A DNA stretch of 64,000 nucleotides, taken from positions 2,175,001-2,239,000 of the forward strand of contig NC_014221.1 in the NCBI RefSeq assembly GCF_000092425.1, in the 5' to 3' direction. Source of the DNA: Truepera radiovictrix DSM 17093. GTDB taxonomy: Bacteria > Deinococcota > Deinococci > Deinococcales > Trueperaceae. The notes beneath the pieces were generated by a model. It had not been told where the DNA came from, searched no databases, and saw only the letters and a program-made list of their open reading frames with translations. Position numbers and translations under genes: made by a program. Of this stretch, positions 18,049-26,762 are shown in pieces. The stretch's first letter is position 1. The number at the start of each line of letters is the position of its first letter.

Positions 18049-19079
18049 CAGTACGCGCGCACCTCGGCGCGCACGTCACCGAGGCTTAAAAGCCACTCGG
18101 TCACGGCGTGCACGGCGCCGTGCACAGTCTCGGTCACGACGGGGTCGCCAAAGGGCTCCAAACCCACGATGAGCCCCCCCGAGCGCCGCGCGCGCACGCT
18201 CACTAAGACCTGTTGGCGCAGCTCCGGTTCGTCCACGGTCGCGCGCACGAGCCACTTCTCACCGTGCTCGGGCTCGTCAGAACCCAAACTCCGCGCGACC
18301 TCGTGCAAGATGACGTGGCCGTCCCCATAGGGGACGACTTGCTTGCGAAACGTGACCGTCGGGGGCAGCGCCCCCGTCAAAAGTGCGTGTGGCATCGTCT
18401 CCTCCCGCCGTAACCCGGGCACCTCCGGCACCACCGCGCCGGTAGCGCGAAACACCTGATAAAAGAGCCTTTTGCCCTGCCCCTTCCACTTAAGGGCGTA
18501 CTTGGTCTCGAACACGGCGGGGGGCGCTTCGGCCTCCTCGAGCGCGAACGCCCCTGACGCCTCCGCCTCGCGCTGCGCGAACGCCAGGTACTCGGGGTGG
18601 TCGGTCGCGAGCAGGATCACCCCGCGCGGTGCGAGGCGGGCGGCGGCCAAGCGGAAAAAGCTCGCGCGCAAAAGCCGCCGCCCTTCGTGCCGCTCTTTGG
18701 GCCAAGGGTCGGGGAAGTTGACCGTGATGCTTGCCAAGCTACCCGGCGGAAAAAGGTGGCGCACGGCGAACTCGGCGCCGACTTTGAGCAGCTTGACGTT
18801 GGCGACGCCCTCGCGCCGCACCCGCTTGAGGCCGCGCTGGAGGCTCGCCGAGGAGATCTCTAGACCCACGAACCGCTCCTGGGGCGCCTCGAGGGCGCGC
18901 CGCACGGTGTAGCGCCCGTCGCCGAAACCGACCTCTACGTGTAGCAGGGCGGCGGGGTCGTGGTGCGGAAACTGCGCGGCCCACTCGAGGGGGAACTGAA
19001 AGCGCCGCCACGGCAGCAGCGGCCCGCTCGGCGCGGTGAGAAAGGTCGTGGTGAGAAATCCGGGAGTGGGGCCTGGCAT
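18048..19079 (-). CDS. trmB: tRNA (guanine-N7-)-methyltransferase with C-terminal extension
   Basis: Residues 1 to about 215 form the TrmB SAM-dependent methyltransferase that makes m7G46 in tRNA: VEVGFGDGRY (SAM motif), VNFPDPWPKERH and the loop LATDHPEYL. The remaining ~125 residues are an extra alpha/beta domain not found in E. coli TrmB; a similar extension is known from Thermus/Deinococcus enzymes. The ATG has TAGGCT 5 nt upstream and no Shine-Dalgarno. It heads a tight six-gene run ending at the YfiH gene. Confidence 0.92.
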   Translation of the reverse strand: MPGPTPGFLTTTFLTAPSGPLLPWRRFQFPLEWAAQFPHHDPAALLHVEVGFGDGRYTVRRALEAPQERFVGLEISSASLQRGLKRVRREGVANVKLLKVGAEFAVRHLFPPGSLASITVNFPDPWPKERHEGRRLLRASFFRLAAARLAPRGVILLATDHPEYLAFAQREAEASGAFALEEAEAPPAVFETKYALKWKGQGKRLFYQVFRATGAVVPEVPGLRREETMPHALLTGALPPTVTFRKQVVPYGDGHVILHEVARSLGSDEPEHGEKWLVRATVDEPELRQQVLVSVRARRSGGLIVGLEPFGDPVVTETVHGAVHAVTEWLLSLGDVRAEVRAY

Positions 19080-19084
19080 GCTTC

Positions 19085-19090
19085 AGCCTA
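19085..19090 (-). promoter_or_regulatory. Leaderless -10 box of trmB
   Basis: TAGGCT on the minus strand lies 5 nt before the trmB ATG, matching the TAnnnT pattern seen before many genes here. Confidence 0.5.
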
Positions 19091-19327
19091 CCGCAGTTAC
19101 GGTACCAACAACCTTCAGGCAAAAGGCTACCGTTAAGTGTTGATGAGCAGCGGCCGAGGAACGCGCCAAGCATATAGAAGACTCGGCTCGAGCAAAAACC
19201 TTGTCTAGGGAGACAACTAAGTTTAAACCAACGTCGTTACAACCCGCATCAGCCTTCCTCACGCTTTGCACTTGTTACACTTGGCCTACGCACAAGCACC
19301 CACAGCCTCAAAAGTCAGGCGATGCTT

Positions 19328-19333
19328 TAGACT
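19328..19333 (+). promoter_or_regulatory. Leaderless -10 box of the LacI-family regulator
   Basis: TAGACT followed by six bases and then GTG. The same arrangement recurs at 31003 and 40856. The 19080-19327 gap otherwise shows no gene. Confidence 0.6.
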
Positions 19334-19339
19334 TATGAC

Positions 19340-20371
19340 GTGAGTGTCGTAGAGAACGAGCGCGAAAAAAGGGTTACACAAGCCGATGTGGCTCGCCTAG
19401 CGGGCGTTTCCCGCTCGATCGTGTCATACGTTATCAATAACGGGCCGCGTTCAGTTTCAGAGGAGAAACGACAACGGGTGCTTAGGGCTATAGAACGGCT
19501 CGACTATCGTCCCAACAAGCACGCTCAGATGCTCATCCAAGAAAAGTGGGAATCGGTAGCCGCGAATCAGCTTGGCGTCGTGATCAGCAGCGTCAACGCT
19601 TTTAAAAGGCCTTACTACGGTGAGATTTTGGCGGGTCTCCATGAAGAGGCGCATCGGCGGGGGTACCACATCCGCTTTATTCGCCTTTTCGAGGCGTTAC
19701 GTAATCCTGCGCTTTTGAACCAACTCATACACAAACACGAGGTCTCGGGGCTTGTACTGCTAGCGCTCGACCAGGTCCTCCACACGGCAGCAGACAGGGA
19801 GCTGCTTGAGAAGATCGTCGGACGTGTTAAACGGGTGGTGTGCCTCGAGTGGCACCATAAGGGCTTACTCTCGGTGACCTTCGACCGGTACCGCGCCGCC
19901 TTCGATGCTGCCGCACACTTACTAGGTCTCGGCCACCGCACCCTCGCCTACATCGGTCCTGCTGACGAGCGCGTCGGTGGCGTGCGCGCGGCCCTCTCAG
20001 AGGCAGGCCTCGCCCTAACGCGCGAGGCCAACGACGCTCACTCGGGCTTTGAACAGGCGGTGGCCCTCAAGGAGACAGCTAGCCTTACGGCACTCGTTGC
20101 CGGTAGCGACGAGGTAGCCTTTGGCGTGCTCAAGGCTTGCCACCGTCAAGGCGTGCGGGTGCCCGACGATCTCGCGGTCGTCAGCATCGACAATATCGAC
20201 CTCGCAGAGTTCGCTCTTCCCGCCCTCACAACCGTCAATGTACCGAAGCGCGAGCTGGGGCAACAAGCAGTGCGGACGTTACTCGAGCAAGGTGAGGGGT
20301 TACCTGTAACGGTCACGCTACCTACCAACCTAGTGGTACGTGAGTCATGTGGGGCACGCAAGACCTACTAG
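19340..20371 (+). CDS. LacI-family transcriptional regulator of the galactan locus
   Basis: The 343-residue protein starts with a LacI-type helix-turn-helix (VTQADVARLAGVSRSIVSYVIN, about residues 11-32) and hinge helix, followed by a periplasmic-binding-like effector domain (about 65-340) ending with the usual dimerisation region. It lies immediately upstream of GH42 and GH53 genes. Its operator is probably the palindrome ACACGTGT found in both of their promoters, with galactan-derived oligosaccharides as likely inducers. The GTG start has no Shine-Dalgarno but a TAGACT box 6 nt upstream. The gene is visibly less GC-rich than the flanking housekeeping genes. Confidence 0.9.
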   Translation: MSVVENEREKRVTQADVARLAGVSRSIVSYVINNGPRSVSEEKRQRVLRAIERLDYRPNKHAQMLIQEKWESVAANQLGVVISSVNAFKRPYYGEILAGLHEEAHRRGYHIRFIRLFEALRNPALLNQLIHKHEVSGLVLLALDQVLHTAADRELLEKIVGRVKRVVCLEWHHKGLLSVTFDRYRAAFDAAAHLLGLGHRTLAYIGPADERVGGVRAALSEAGLALTREANDAHSGFEQAVALKETASLTALVAGSDEVAFGVLKACHRQGVRVPDDLAVVSIDNIDLAEFALPALTTVNVPKRELGQQAVRTLLEQGEGLPVTVTLPTNLVVRESCGARKTY

Positions 20372-20379
20372 AGAATGAT

Positions 20380-20407
20380 TTGACACGTGTTGACAGCACG
20401 ATAATAC
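20380..20407 (+). promoter_or_regulatory. Promoter and LacI-type operator of the beta-galactosidase gene
   Basis: TTGACA (20380-20385) and TAATAC (20402-20407) are 16 bp apart. The palindromic core ACACGTGT (20383-20390) overlaps the -35 box, in the context TTGACACGTGTTGACA. The same core is repeated at 22515, so it is the likely repressor site. Confidence 0.7.
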
Positions 20408-20467
20408 ATCCATATGCTCAAAAGCGTTAGACGGCTTGCTACTGCTCGCCTCACCCAAAGGAGCGCT

Positions 20468-22477
20468 ATGTCCCCCCGACCCCACTTCCCCGCGCTGTTA
20501 CACGGTGCTGACTACAACGCTGAACAGTGGCTCGCCTACCCAGAGGTCCTTCACGACGACCTACAGCTCATGAAGGACGCCGGGGTTAACTGCGTCAGCG
20601 TTGGTATCTTTGCGTGGTCGATGCTCGAGCCTGAGGAGGGAGTGTTCGAGTTCGGCTGGCTCGACACCCTCATGGACTCGCTCGCCAACGAGGACATCCA
20701 CGTCATCCTCGCGACACCCAGCGGGGCGCGACCAGCGTGGCTCTCCGAGCGCTACCCCGAGGTGCGCCAAGTCGACGCCACGGGGAGGCGCCTGCCACAC
20801 GCGGGACGCCACAATCACTGCCGCACCTCACCGGTCTACCGCGAAAAATGCGGGGCCATCAACCGCCTCCTCGCGTCGCGCTACGCCACGCACCCAGCGC
20901 TCTTTATGTGGCACGTCTCGAACGAGTACGGCGCGACCCCCTGCCACTGCGAGCTTTGTTACGCTGCCTTCCGAAACTGGTTACGTAAGCGCTACGGCGA
21001 CCTGGAACGTCTCAATCACGCTTGGTGGACGACCTTCTGGAGCCACCGCTATCGCTGCTGGGAGGAGATCCGGCCAGTCGATCCTTCCATTCAGGGGCTC
21101 ATGCTCGACTGGCAACGCTTCACGAGCGACCAGACGCTCGACTTTTTCCTCGCTGAGTCGGCACCGCTGCGCGAGCTGACGCCTAAGGTACCCATCACGA
21201 CGAACTTCATGCAACCGGACGTGGGACTTGACTACTGGGTGTTCGCACCCCACGTCGACGTCATCTCTTGGGACTCGTATCCGCGCTGGCACCAGCACGG
21301 CGTCAGCGATGCAGAAACAGCCGCACGCACTGCCTTTTATCACGACCTACACCGCTCTTACAAAAAGCAGCCCTTTATGCTCATGGAATCCACGCCGTCG
21401 GTGACGAACTGGCAGGGGATAAGCCGCCCCAAGCGGCCAGGGTTGCACCGACTCGCCTCGCTGCAAGCGGTGGCACACGGCTCGAACAGCGTGCAATATT
21501 TTCAGTGGCGACAGAGCCGTGGCGGTGAGGAACAGTTCCACGGGGCAGTTGTCACGCATCAGAACACTGCAGACACTCGCGTTTTCCGTGAGGTGGCTGC
21601 GCTCGGAAGCACACTCCAGAGGCTTACAGACGTGCTCGAGACAAACGTCGAGGCACAGGTAGCCGTCATCTATGATTTCCAGAACGAGTGGGCACTAAGG
21701 TGGTCTCAACTCCCCCAAAACGAAGCCAAGGATTACCAGGCCTGCTGTCTAGAGCACTACGGGGCGCTGTGGCGGCAGGGAGTAGCGACCGATATCCTCT
21801 GCGCCGACGGCGAGCTGTTACGCTACCGGCTCGTCGTAGCGCCCATGCTCTATATGCTGCGCGAGGGGGTCGCAGAGCGGCTTGAGGCCTTTGTACAGGG
21901 GGGTGGCACACTAGTCATGACCCACACCACAGGGCTCGTGGATGCAGGTAATCTTGCCTTTCTTGGTGGCTTCCCAAAACCACTACGCCGGACACTCGGG
22001 CTCTGGGTCGAGGAGAGTGATGCCCTCTATCCAGGCCAGGAAGGGCGTATCGAGATGTTGTCCACCTCCAGTATGAGCGGGTGTTATATCTCGCGCTATG
22101 TCGCTGACCTCCTTCGCCTCGAGACTGCTCAGCCGCTCGCACACTACACCTGCGAATTCTACGCGGCCACCCCAGCAGTGACCTGCAACGCGCACGGCGC
22201 GGGGCGCGCTTACTATCTCGCCACGAGACTCGATGGGAGGTTTTTAAATAAGTTTTATAAACTACTCCTTAGTGACTGTGGCATAAGGACGTTCGAGCTG
22301 CCCGAAGGGGTGTCGGTGTCAGTACGCCAAGGAAAGGATAAGTGCACCGTATTCGTCATGAATTTCAACAACGCGCCGCAGAGTGTAGCGCTCGAATCGC
22401 TCGGCTTGGAACCTGTGGAGGTAGGCCCCTACGGCGTAGAGGTGGCGACGGCTGCGCGCCAAACTACCTCCTCGTGA
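20468..22477 (+). CDS. Beta-galactosidase, GH42
   Basis: The 669-residue protein begins MSPRPHFPALLHGADYNAEQW. The ATG is chosen because AAAGGAG lies 5 nt upstream; an ATG 54 bp earlier has no such site. GH42 hallmarks are the acid/base glutamate in SNEYG (E153), the nucleophile in LMEST (E307), and the zinc cysteines C118, C159, C161 and C164. The three domains (barrel, trimerisation, small beta) fit the length. No signal peptide is visible, so it probably acts in the cytoplasm, cutting galactose from imported galacto-oligosaccharides. It lies between the LacI gene and the endo-galactanase. Confidence 0.95.
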   Translation: MSPRPHFPALLHGADYNAEQWLAYPEVLHDDLQLMKDAGVNCVSVGIFAWSMLEPEEGVFEFGWLDTLMDSLANEDIHVILATPSGARPAWLSERYPEVRQVDATGRRLPHAGRHNHCRTSPVYREKCGAINRLLASRYATHPALFMWHVSNEYGATPCHCELCYAAFRNWLRKRYGDLERLNHAWWTTFWSHRYRCWEEIRPVDPSIQGLMLDWQRFTSDQTLDFFLAESAPLRELTPKVPITTNFMQPDVGLDYWVFAPHVDVISWDSYPRWHQHGVSDAETAARTAFYHDLHRSYKKQPFMLMESTPSVTNWQGISRPKRPGLHRLASLQAVAHGSNSVQYFQWRQSRGGEEQFHGAVVTHQNTADTRVFREVAALGSTLQRLTDVLETNVEAQVAVIYDFQNEWALRWSQLPQNEAKDYQACCLEHYGALWRQGVATDILCADGELLRYRLVVAPMLYMLREGVAERLEAFVQGGGTLVMTHTTGLVDAGNLAFLGGFPKPLRRTLGLWVEESDALYPGQEGRIEMLSTSSMSGCYISRYVADLLRLETAQPLAHYTCEFYAATPAVTCNAHGAGRAYYLATRLDGRFLNKFYKLLLSDCGIRTFELPEGVSVSVRQGKDKCTVFVMNFNNAPQSVALESLGLEPVEVGPYGVEVATAARQTTSS

Positions 22478-22514
22478 GGGCAATCAGCAGGTGATTATAA
22501 GGTGCCCCAGTATT

Positions 22515-22553
22515 TCAACACGTGTTGACAACGCGAACCAAAAACCCTATGCT
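22515..22553 (+). promoter_or_regulatory. Promoter and operator of the galactanase/transporter transcript
   Basis: A perfect 14-bp palindrome TCAACACGTGTTGA (22515-22528) overlaps TTGACA (22525-22530), which stands 17 bp from TATGCT (22548-22553). This strong promoter shares its operator core with the beta-galactosidase promoter. Confidence 0.8.
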
Positions 22554-22597
22554 ACCCCAAAACAACCTGGCCGCGTCGGCTCACGAAAGGAGAGGCT

Positions 22598-22657
22598 ATG
22601 TCACCTAACTGCTCTTCTTCCACACAAATGGGGAAGATAGCGCTGTGCGCTCTTTGA
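22598..22657 (+). CDS. 19-codon upstream reading frame before the galactanase
   Basis: This ATG has the best ribosome binding site of the region (GAAAGGAGAGGCT before the ATG) but runs only 19 codons to TGA. It overlaps the galactanase start by 13 bp in another frame. Either it is a translated leader coupled to the downstream gene, or one base has been lost and the galactanase N-terminus originally began here. Inserting one base near 22655 would join MSPNCSSSTQMGKIALCAL to the signal peptide. Confidence 0.4.
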   Translation: MSPNCSSSTQMGKIALCAL

Positions 22658-23838
22658 AGTTAGCCGCCTCGCTTGCGGCGTTCCTTACACTTACCGCCTG
22701 TACGAGCCTGGAGATGCCTCAGACGCTCGCGGCACAAGACGGCGTCGCCTACGGGCAGAGCGTGCGCGGCGCGGACGTCTCCACGCTGCAAAAAGTCGAA
22801 GACCATGGCGGCCGTTTCTACGGCCGAGGTGCACAAAAAACCCCTCAAGACCCCCTTGTCATCCTGCGTAGTCACGGCGTCAACTACGTGCGACTTAAGC
22901 TATGGAAAGATCCTGTAGGCGTTGACGGCTACAATGACCTTGAGAAAACCGTGGCGATGGCCAAGCGGGCTAAACGGACGGGTCTAAGGCTGCTACTGAA
23001 CTTTCACTATTCGGACTTCTGGGCTGACCCAGGCCGCCAGGACAAACCCGCCGCGTGGCGTGACCTGAGCTTTGAAGCGCTGACTCGGGCTGTCTACGAC
23101 CACACCGTCGAGACGATGACGGCGCTTAAGGCAGCACGCGCGCTGCCCGACATTGTACAGATCGGCAACGAGATCCAAAGCGGCATCCTCTGGCCCGATG
23201 GCAAGACTTGGGGCGAGGGCTCGGGCGGCTTCGACAACCTGGCAATACTTCTGCGCGCCGGTATAGACGGCGTGCGCGACGTTGTGGGCAAGGACGTCAA
23301 AATTATGCTGCACCTCGCTGACGGCGCGGACAACGGTCTCTACCGCTGGTGGTTCGACGAGATTACCCGACGCGGCATCACCGACTTCGATATCATCGGC
23401 CTCTCCTTCTACCCTTACTGGCACGGCACGCTGCAGGGGCTCAGTCACAACTTGGCCGACATCAGCGCGCGCTATGACAAAGACGTCATCGTCGTTGAGA
23501 CCGCCTACGCCTTTACGCTCGCCGACGGCGACGGTCACCCCAACATCTTCGGGGCAGCGCAGGCGCAAGCGGGCGGCTACCCAGCCACAGTCGCGGGGCA
23601 GGCAGCTTTTATTGAAGACATTCGCCGCGTCGTTCAGGCAGTTCCTGGCGGGCGCGGGCTCGGCGTTTTCTATTGGGAGCCCACCTGGCTGCCAGTGCCG
23701 GGCGCAGGCTGGCGCTCGGGCGAAGGCAACGCCTGGGAAAACCAAGCTCTCTTCGATTTCGATGGACGCGCGCTTACACCCTCGCTAGAGGCGCTCGGTC
23801 GTCCTCTCCCCACCCTCAAGCGCGCAAGAGCACGCTAA
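22645..23838 (+). CDS. Arabinogalactan endo-beta-1,4-galactanase lipoprotein, GH53
   Basis: The 397-residue protein starts at GTG (GGGGAAG 8 nt upstream) with a lipoprotein signal ending in the lipobox LTAC (C19). The GH53 catalytic domain spans about 35-390, with acid/base glutamate in VQIGNE (E176) and nucleophile in VVETAY (E285). GH53 enzymes cut beta-1,4-galactan, the side chain of pectin type I, into oligosaccharides. Surface anchoring by lipid fits degradation outside, followed by uptake through the ABC transporter encoded next. The start region is ambiguous because of the overlapping upstream frame. Confidence 0.92.
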   Translation: MRSLKLAASLAAFLTLTACTSLEMPQTLAAQDGVAYGQSVRGADVSTLQKVEDHGGRFYGRGAQKTPQDPLVILRSHGVNYVRLKLWKDPVGVDGYNDLEKTVAMAKRAKRTGLRLLLNFHYSDFWADPGRQDKPAAWRDLSFEALTRAVYDHTVETMTALKAARALPDIVQIGNEIQSGILWPDGKTWGEGSGGFDNLAILLRAGIDGVRDVVGKDVKIMLHLADGADNGLYRWWFDEITRRGITDFDIIGLSFYPYWHGTLQGLSHNLADISARYDKDVIVVETAYAFTLADGDGHPNIFGAAQAQAGGYPATVAGQAAFIEDIRRVVQAVPGGRGLGVFYWEPTWLPVPGAGWRSGEGNAWENQALFDFDGRALTPSLEALGRPLPTLKRARAR

Positions 23839-23857
23839 ACCGCAAAGGAGTTTAACA

Positions 23858-25051
23858 ATGCAACGCACCCTCACCCTTTTAGCCGCGCTTCTCGCGTTCA
23901 GCTTAGGCCACGCCCAACCCCTGACAGTCTGGACGCACTTCCAAGATGAGAGTTTGGGTTGGCTCGAGGCAGAGGTCGCTGCCTTTAGCGCGGCCTTCGG
24001 CACCGAGGTCGAACTCGTCTATGTGCCGGTCAATGAAATCGTGCAAAACATGCTTTTAAACGCCCCCGAGGGTCAGGGACCCGACCTCGTTGCCACCATC
24101 CCTCACGACCAACTCGGTCAACTCGCCGAGGGGGGCGTGCTCGCCAACATGGCACAGTACGCTACTGAAGACTACGTGGCCGACCTCACCGAGCAGTCGC
24201 GCCTCGCGTTCACCTTAAACGGACAACTATTTGGCCTACCCATGTACGTCGATGGCCTCGCCTTGATCGTCAACCGTGCGCTCGTATCCGAGGGCCCGGA
24301 AACGCTCGAGGAGCTGCTCAACACAGCCCAAGAGCTGACCACTGCCGACACGTACGGCTTTTTGCAGGTGCAAGAAGCCGATACTTTCTACCACAATTAC
24401 GTCTGGATCCGGAGCATGGGTGGCTACGTCTTTGGCCGCGACGAGGCAGGCAACCTCAATCCTAGTGACATCGGCCTGGCAAACGAGGGGACGGTGCAGG
24501 CAGCCGAGTTTATCCGCAGCCTCCGCTACGACTACGAACTGATTCCGCCCGGGGTCAACTATGACATCATGCACGGTCAGTTTTTGGAGGAGGGTGCGGC
24601 AATGGTTGTTAACGGCCCTTGGGCTATTCCCGACTACTTAGCGGCTGGGATCAATGTAGACGTCATGCCTCTACCGCCGAACGAGGACGGCACCACCTAC
24701 GCGGGCTTTATGGGGGTACAAGGAGTTGTGATGAACGAGTTCTCAGCGAACAAGCTCGAGGCTGCTAACCTTGCCAAGTGGCTTATTCGTGCCGACGCCC
24801 AGGTTGGGCTCGCCGAGGCAGGCGGGCGCATCCCCGCCTCGCAGGGAGCAGCCAAGCAAGTAGCGGATGACCCCATCATCTCCGGCTTTGCCGCGGCGCT
24901 CGCAGACGCCGAGCCCATGCCCAATATTCCAGAGATGGGTGCTGTCTGGACCCCCATGCAGACCGCTTTGGCCCTTATTTTAGAGAACCCGGACTCGGAC
25001 ATCGCGGGCATCCTAGAACGCGCCGTCAGTGAGATACGTGGCAGCGAGTAG
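23858..25051 (+). CDS. Sugar ABC transporter substrate-binding protein
   Basis: The 397-residue protein has a signal peptide (cleavage near GHA/QP) and the MalE-type fold of family 1 sugar binders: LTVWTHFQDE, GPDLVATIPHDQLGQLAEGG, MVVNGPWAIPDYL, and NLAKWLIRADAQ. In this setting the ligand is probably galacto-oligosaccharide released by GH53, as for GanS in Bacillus. AAAGGAG precedes the ATG, 19 bp after the galactanase stop. A terminator follows the gene, so the binding protein should be made in excess over the permeases. Confidence 0.92.
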   Translation: MQRTLTLLAALLAFSLGHAQPLTVWTHFQDESLGWLEAEVAAFSAAFGTEVELVYVPVNEIVQNMLLNAPEGQGPDLVATIPHDQLGQLAEGGVLANMAQYATEDYVADLTEQSRLAFTLNGQLFGLPMYVDGLALIVNRALVSEGPETLEELLNTAQELTTADTYGFLQVQEADTFYHNYVWIRSMGGYVFGRDEAGNLNPSDIGLANEGTVQAAEFIRSLRYDYELIPPGVNYDIMHGQFLEEGAAMVVNGPWAIPDYLAAGINVDVMPLPPNEDGTTYAGFMGVQGVVMNEFSANKLEAANLAKWLIRADAQVGLAEAGGRIPASQGAAKQVADDPIISGFAAALADAEPMPNIPEMGAVWTPMQTALALILENPDSDIAGILERAVSEIRGSE

Positions 25052-25087
25052 GCAGCGCAGGAGCACATAGGCGTTAGGTAGTTGTTA

Positions 25088-25116
25088 GGGCTACGGGTCC
25101 GCCCGTAGCCCTTGTT
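25088..25116 (+). terminator. Intrinsic terminator between binding protein and permease genes
   Basis: GGGCTACGGG (25088-25097) pairs perfectly with CCCGTAGCCC (25102-25111) across a 4-nt loop, followed by TTGTTG. The short T-tail suggests partial read-through into the permease genes. Confidence 0.75.
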
Positions 25117-25127
25117 GCCGGTGGACT

Positions 25128-26762
25128 TTGTGCCACCATACTAGGAAGGAGCTGGCCATCGACCTTTCACGTTCGGCGACCGAGTATCTGCCGCAACGGA
25201 TACGCAGCAAAGGAGCACGCCTGTGGGCGTCCATCGGGCTGCTGCTGGGGGCACTTACGGTTTCGAGCACCGCCGCCGCGCTATTGACTTGGATGGTGCA
25301 GCGCGCTTTTCCAGCCGCACCCCCCTACCTCGCGCTCGTATTTGGCGTTCCCATCCTTGTCGGGGTGCTCGCGTGGATCGCGCATCACTTCCATTGGATC
25401 ATGCCGTGGTATTACCTGCTACCGTCACTGCTCTTTCTGCTGACCTTTACGGTAATGCCGATTGGCCTGACCATCTTCTTAGCGTTTACCGACTACGCAG
25501 GAAACCGTAACACGCAGCTCAACCCAACGACGGAGACAACCATCGTGCAGGCTGCTGGAACCCAAGTCGAAACGGCTGACCTCACGTCGCTGCGCTGCGA
25601 GGTGCTCTTTGAGGGCTGTCTAGGGGTGCGCGTGCGGCTCTACACAGCGGGCACCTTGGAGGTACAGGGGGTAAACCTCGAGAACAACGTCCTCACCGTG
25701 TCACCCGCCCCCCCCGAGGGGCGCACCGTATCTGCAGCTGAACTCGAGCTGACCGAGTTCGGGATCCGCGCGCAGTTCCCCGTAGTAGCCATAGATGGTG
25801 ACCACCTCACCTTAGGCCGCACGCCACCAGGTGAGGTGAACCTCGAGCGCGTGGCGCTCGAGGTAGCAGGGGAGGTGCTCGAGCGCCGTATCGTCGCCAT
25901 TCAAGGTACCACCCTAACGCTCGACGCCCCCTTGCCCGAAGGTTTCACCTATACTTCGCTTGCCCGCTACAACGACTTTCGTGTAGTGGGCTGGGCAAAC
26001 TTTCGCACCATCTTGGGGCAAGCCAACCGCGCTTTGTTGCCGGTGTTTGCCTGGAACCTCACCTTTGCGACGCTCACGGTCCTTATCAACATCGCTGTTG
26101 GAGTCTTTCTGGCCGTAATGCTCAACGACCCCGAGCTTAGATTTCGTAATCTCTACCGAACACTCCTTATCGTCCCTTGGGCGCTACCGGCCATTATTAC
26201 CATTCAGATTTGGCGCGGCCTTTTGAACTACAACTTTGGCGCCATCAACCGCCTCCTGGCACTTTTCGATCTGCCCATCGTCGATTGGCTGGGTGACCCG
26301 AACGCCGCTAAGGCAGCCGTGCTGCTTGTCAACCTCTGGCTAAGCTTCCCTTTTATGATGACGGCGACCCTCAGCGCCCTTTCGGCCATTCCTGACGAAC
26401 TCTATGAAGCGGCTAGGATCGACGGTGCCTCGGCATGGGGCAGTTTTTGGCATGTGAGCGCGCCCCTCCTGCGCAGCGCCCTCGTGCCGATCGCGCTGAC
26501 AAGCTTTGCACTTTCCTTTAACAACTTTAACGTCATCTTTCTTTTAACCGACGGCGGGCCGGCGACCACGGGTGGCACTTCGACGGCGCGCGCAACTGAC
26601 ATCCTCATCTCCTGGGCCTACAACGAGGCCTTTCGCTCGCAGGGCGGCTTCGCTTATGGGCTGGGTTCGGCTATCTCGATTTTGATCTTTGTCATCACGC
26701 TGGCCGTGAGTCTTATCAACTTCCGTGTCACGGGAGCACTGAAAGAGGAGCGAGCGGTATGA
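25128..26762 (+). CDS. Sugar ABC transporter permease, MalF type
   Basis: The 544-residue permease has several N-terminal membrane segments (about 33-57, 67-87 and 92-120), an extracytoplasmic insert of about 150 residues (128-280) comparable to the MalF P2 loop, and a C-terminal membrane core with the ATPase-contact loop EAARIDGASAWGSFWHVSAP. The start is uncertain. The coordinates use a TTG at 25128, but a strong GGAAGGAG (25144-25151) lies six bases before an in-frame ATC at 25158, which may be a rare start or a mutated ATG. Paired with the next gene by a 4-bp overlap. Confidence 0.88.
   Translation: MCHHTRKELAIDLSRSATEYLPQRIRSKGARLWASIGLLLGALTVSSTAAALLTWMVQRAFPAAPPYLALVFGVPILVGVLAWIAHHFHWIMPWYYLLPSLLFLLTFTVMPIGLTIFLAFTDYAGNRNTQLNPTTETTIVQAAGTQVETADLTSLRCEVLFEGCLGVRVRLYTAGTLEVQGVNLENNVLTVSPAPPEGRTVSAAELELTEFGIRAQFPVVAIDGDHLTLGRTPPGEVNLERVALEVAGEVLERRIVAIQGTTLTLDAPLPEGFTYTSLARYNDFRVVGWANFRTILGQANRALLPVFAWNLTFATLTVLINIAVGVFLAVMLNDPELRFRNLYRTLLIVPWALPAIITIQIWRGLLNYNFGAINRLLALFDLPIVDWLGDPNAAKAAVLLVNLWLSFPFMMTATLSALSAIPDELYEAARIDGASAWGSFWHVSAPLLRSALVPIALTSFALSFNNFNVIFLLTDGGPATTGGTSTARATDILISWAYNEAFRSQGGFAYGLGSAISILIFVITLAVSLINFRVTGALKEERAV

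Noticed and set aside
19131-19143. Possible operator half-site AAGTGTTGA upstream of the LacI-family gene
   Set aside because: Only one half matches the ACACGTGT operators and it lies about 185 bp from the predicted promoter; too weak to claim autoregulation.
19083-19271. 62-codon minus-strand frame between trmB and the LacI-family gene
   Set aside because: No ribosome site, no homology-like features, and less GC-biased third positions than real genes here.
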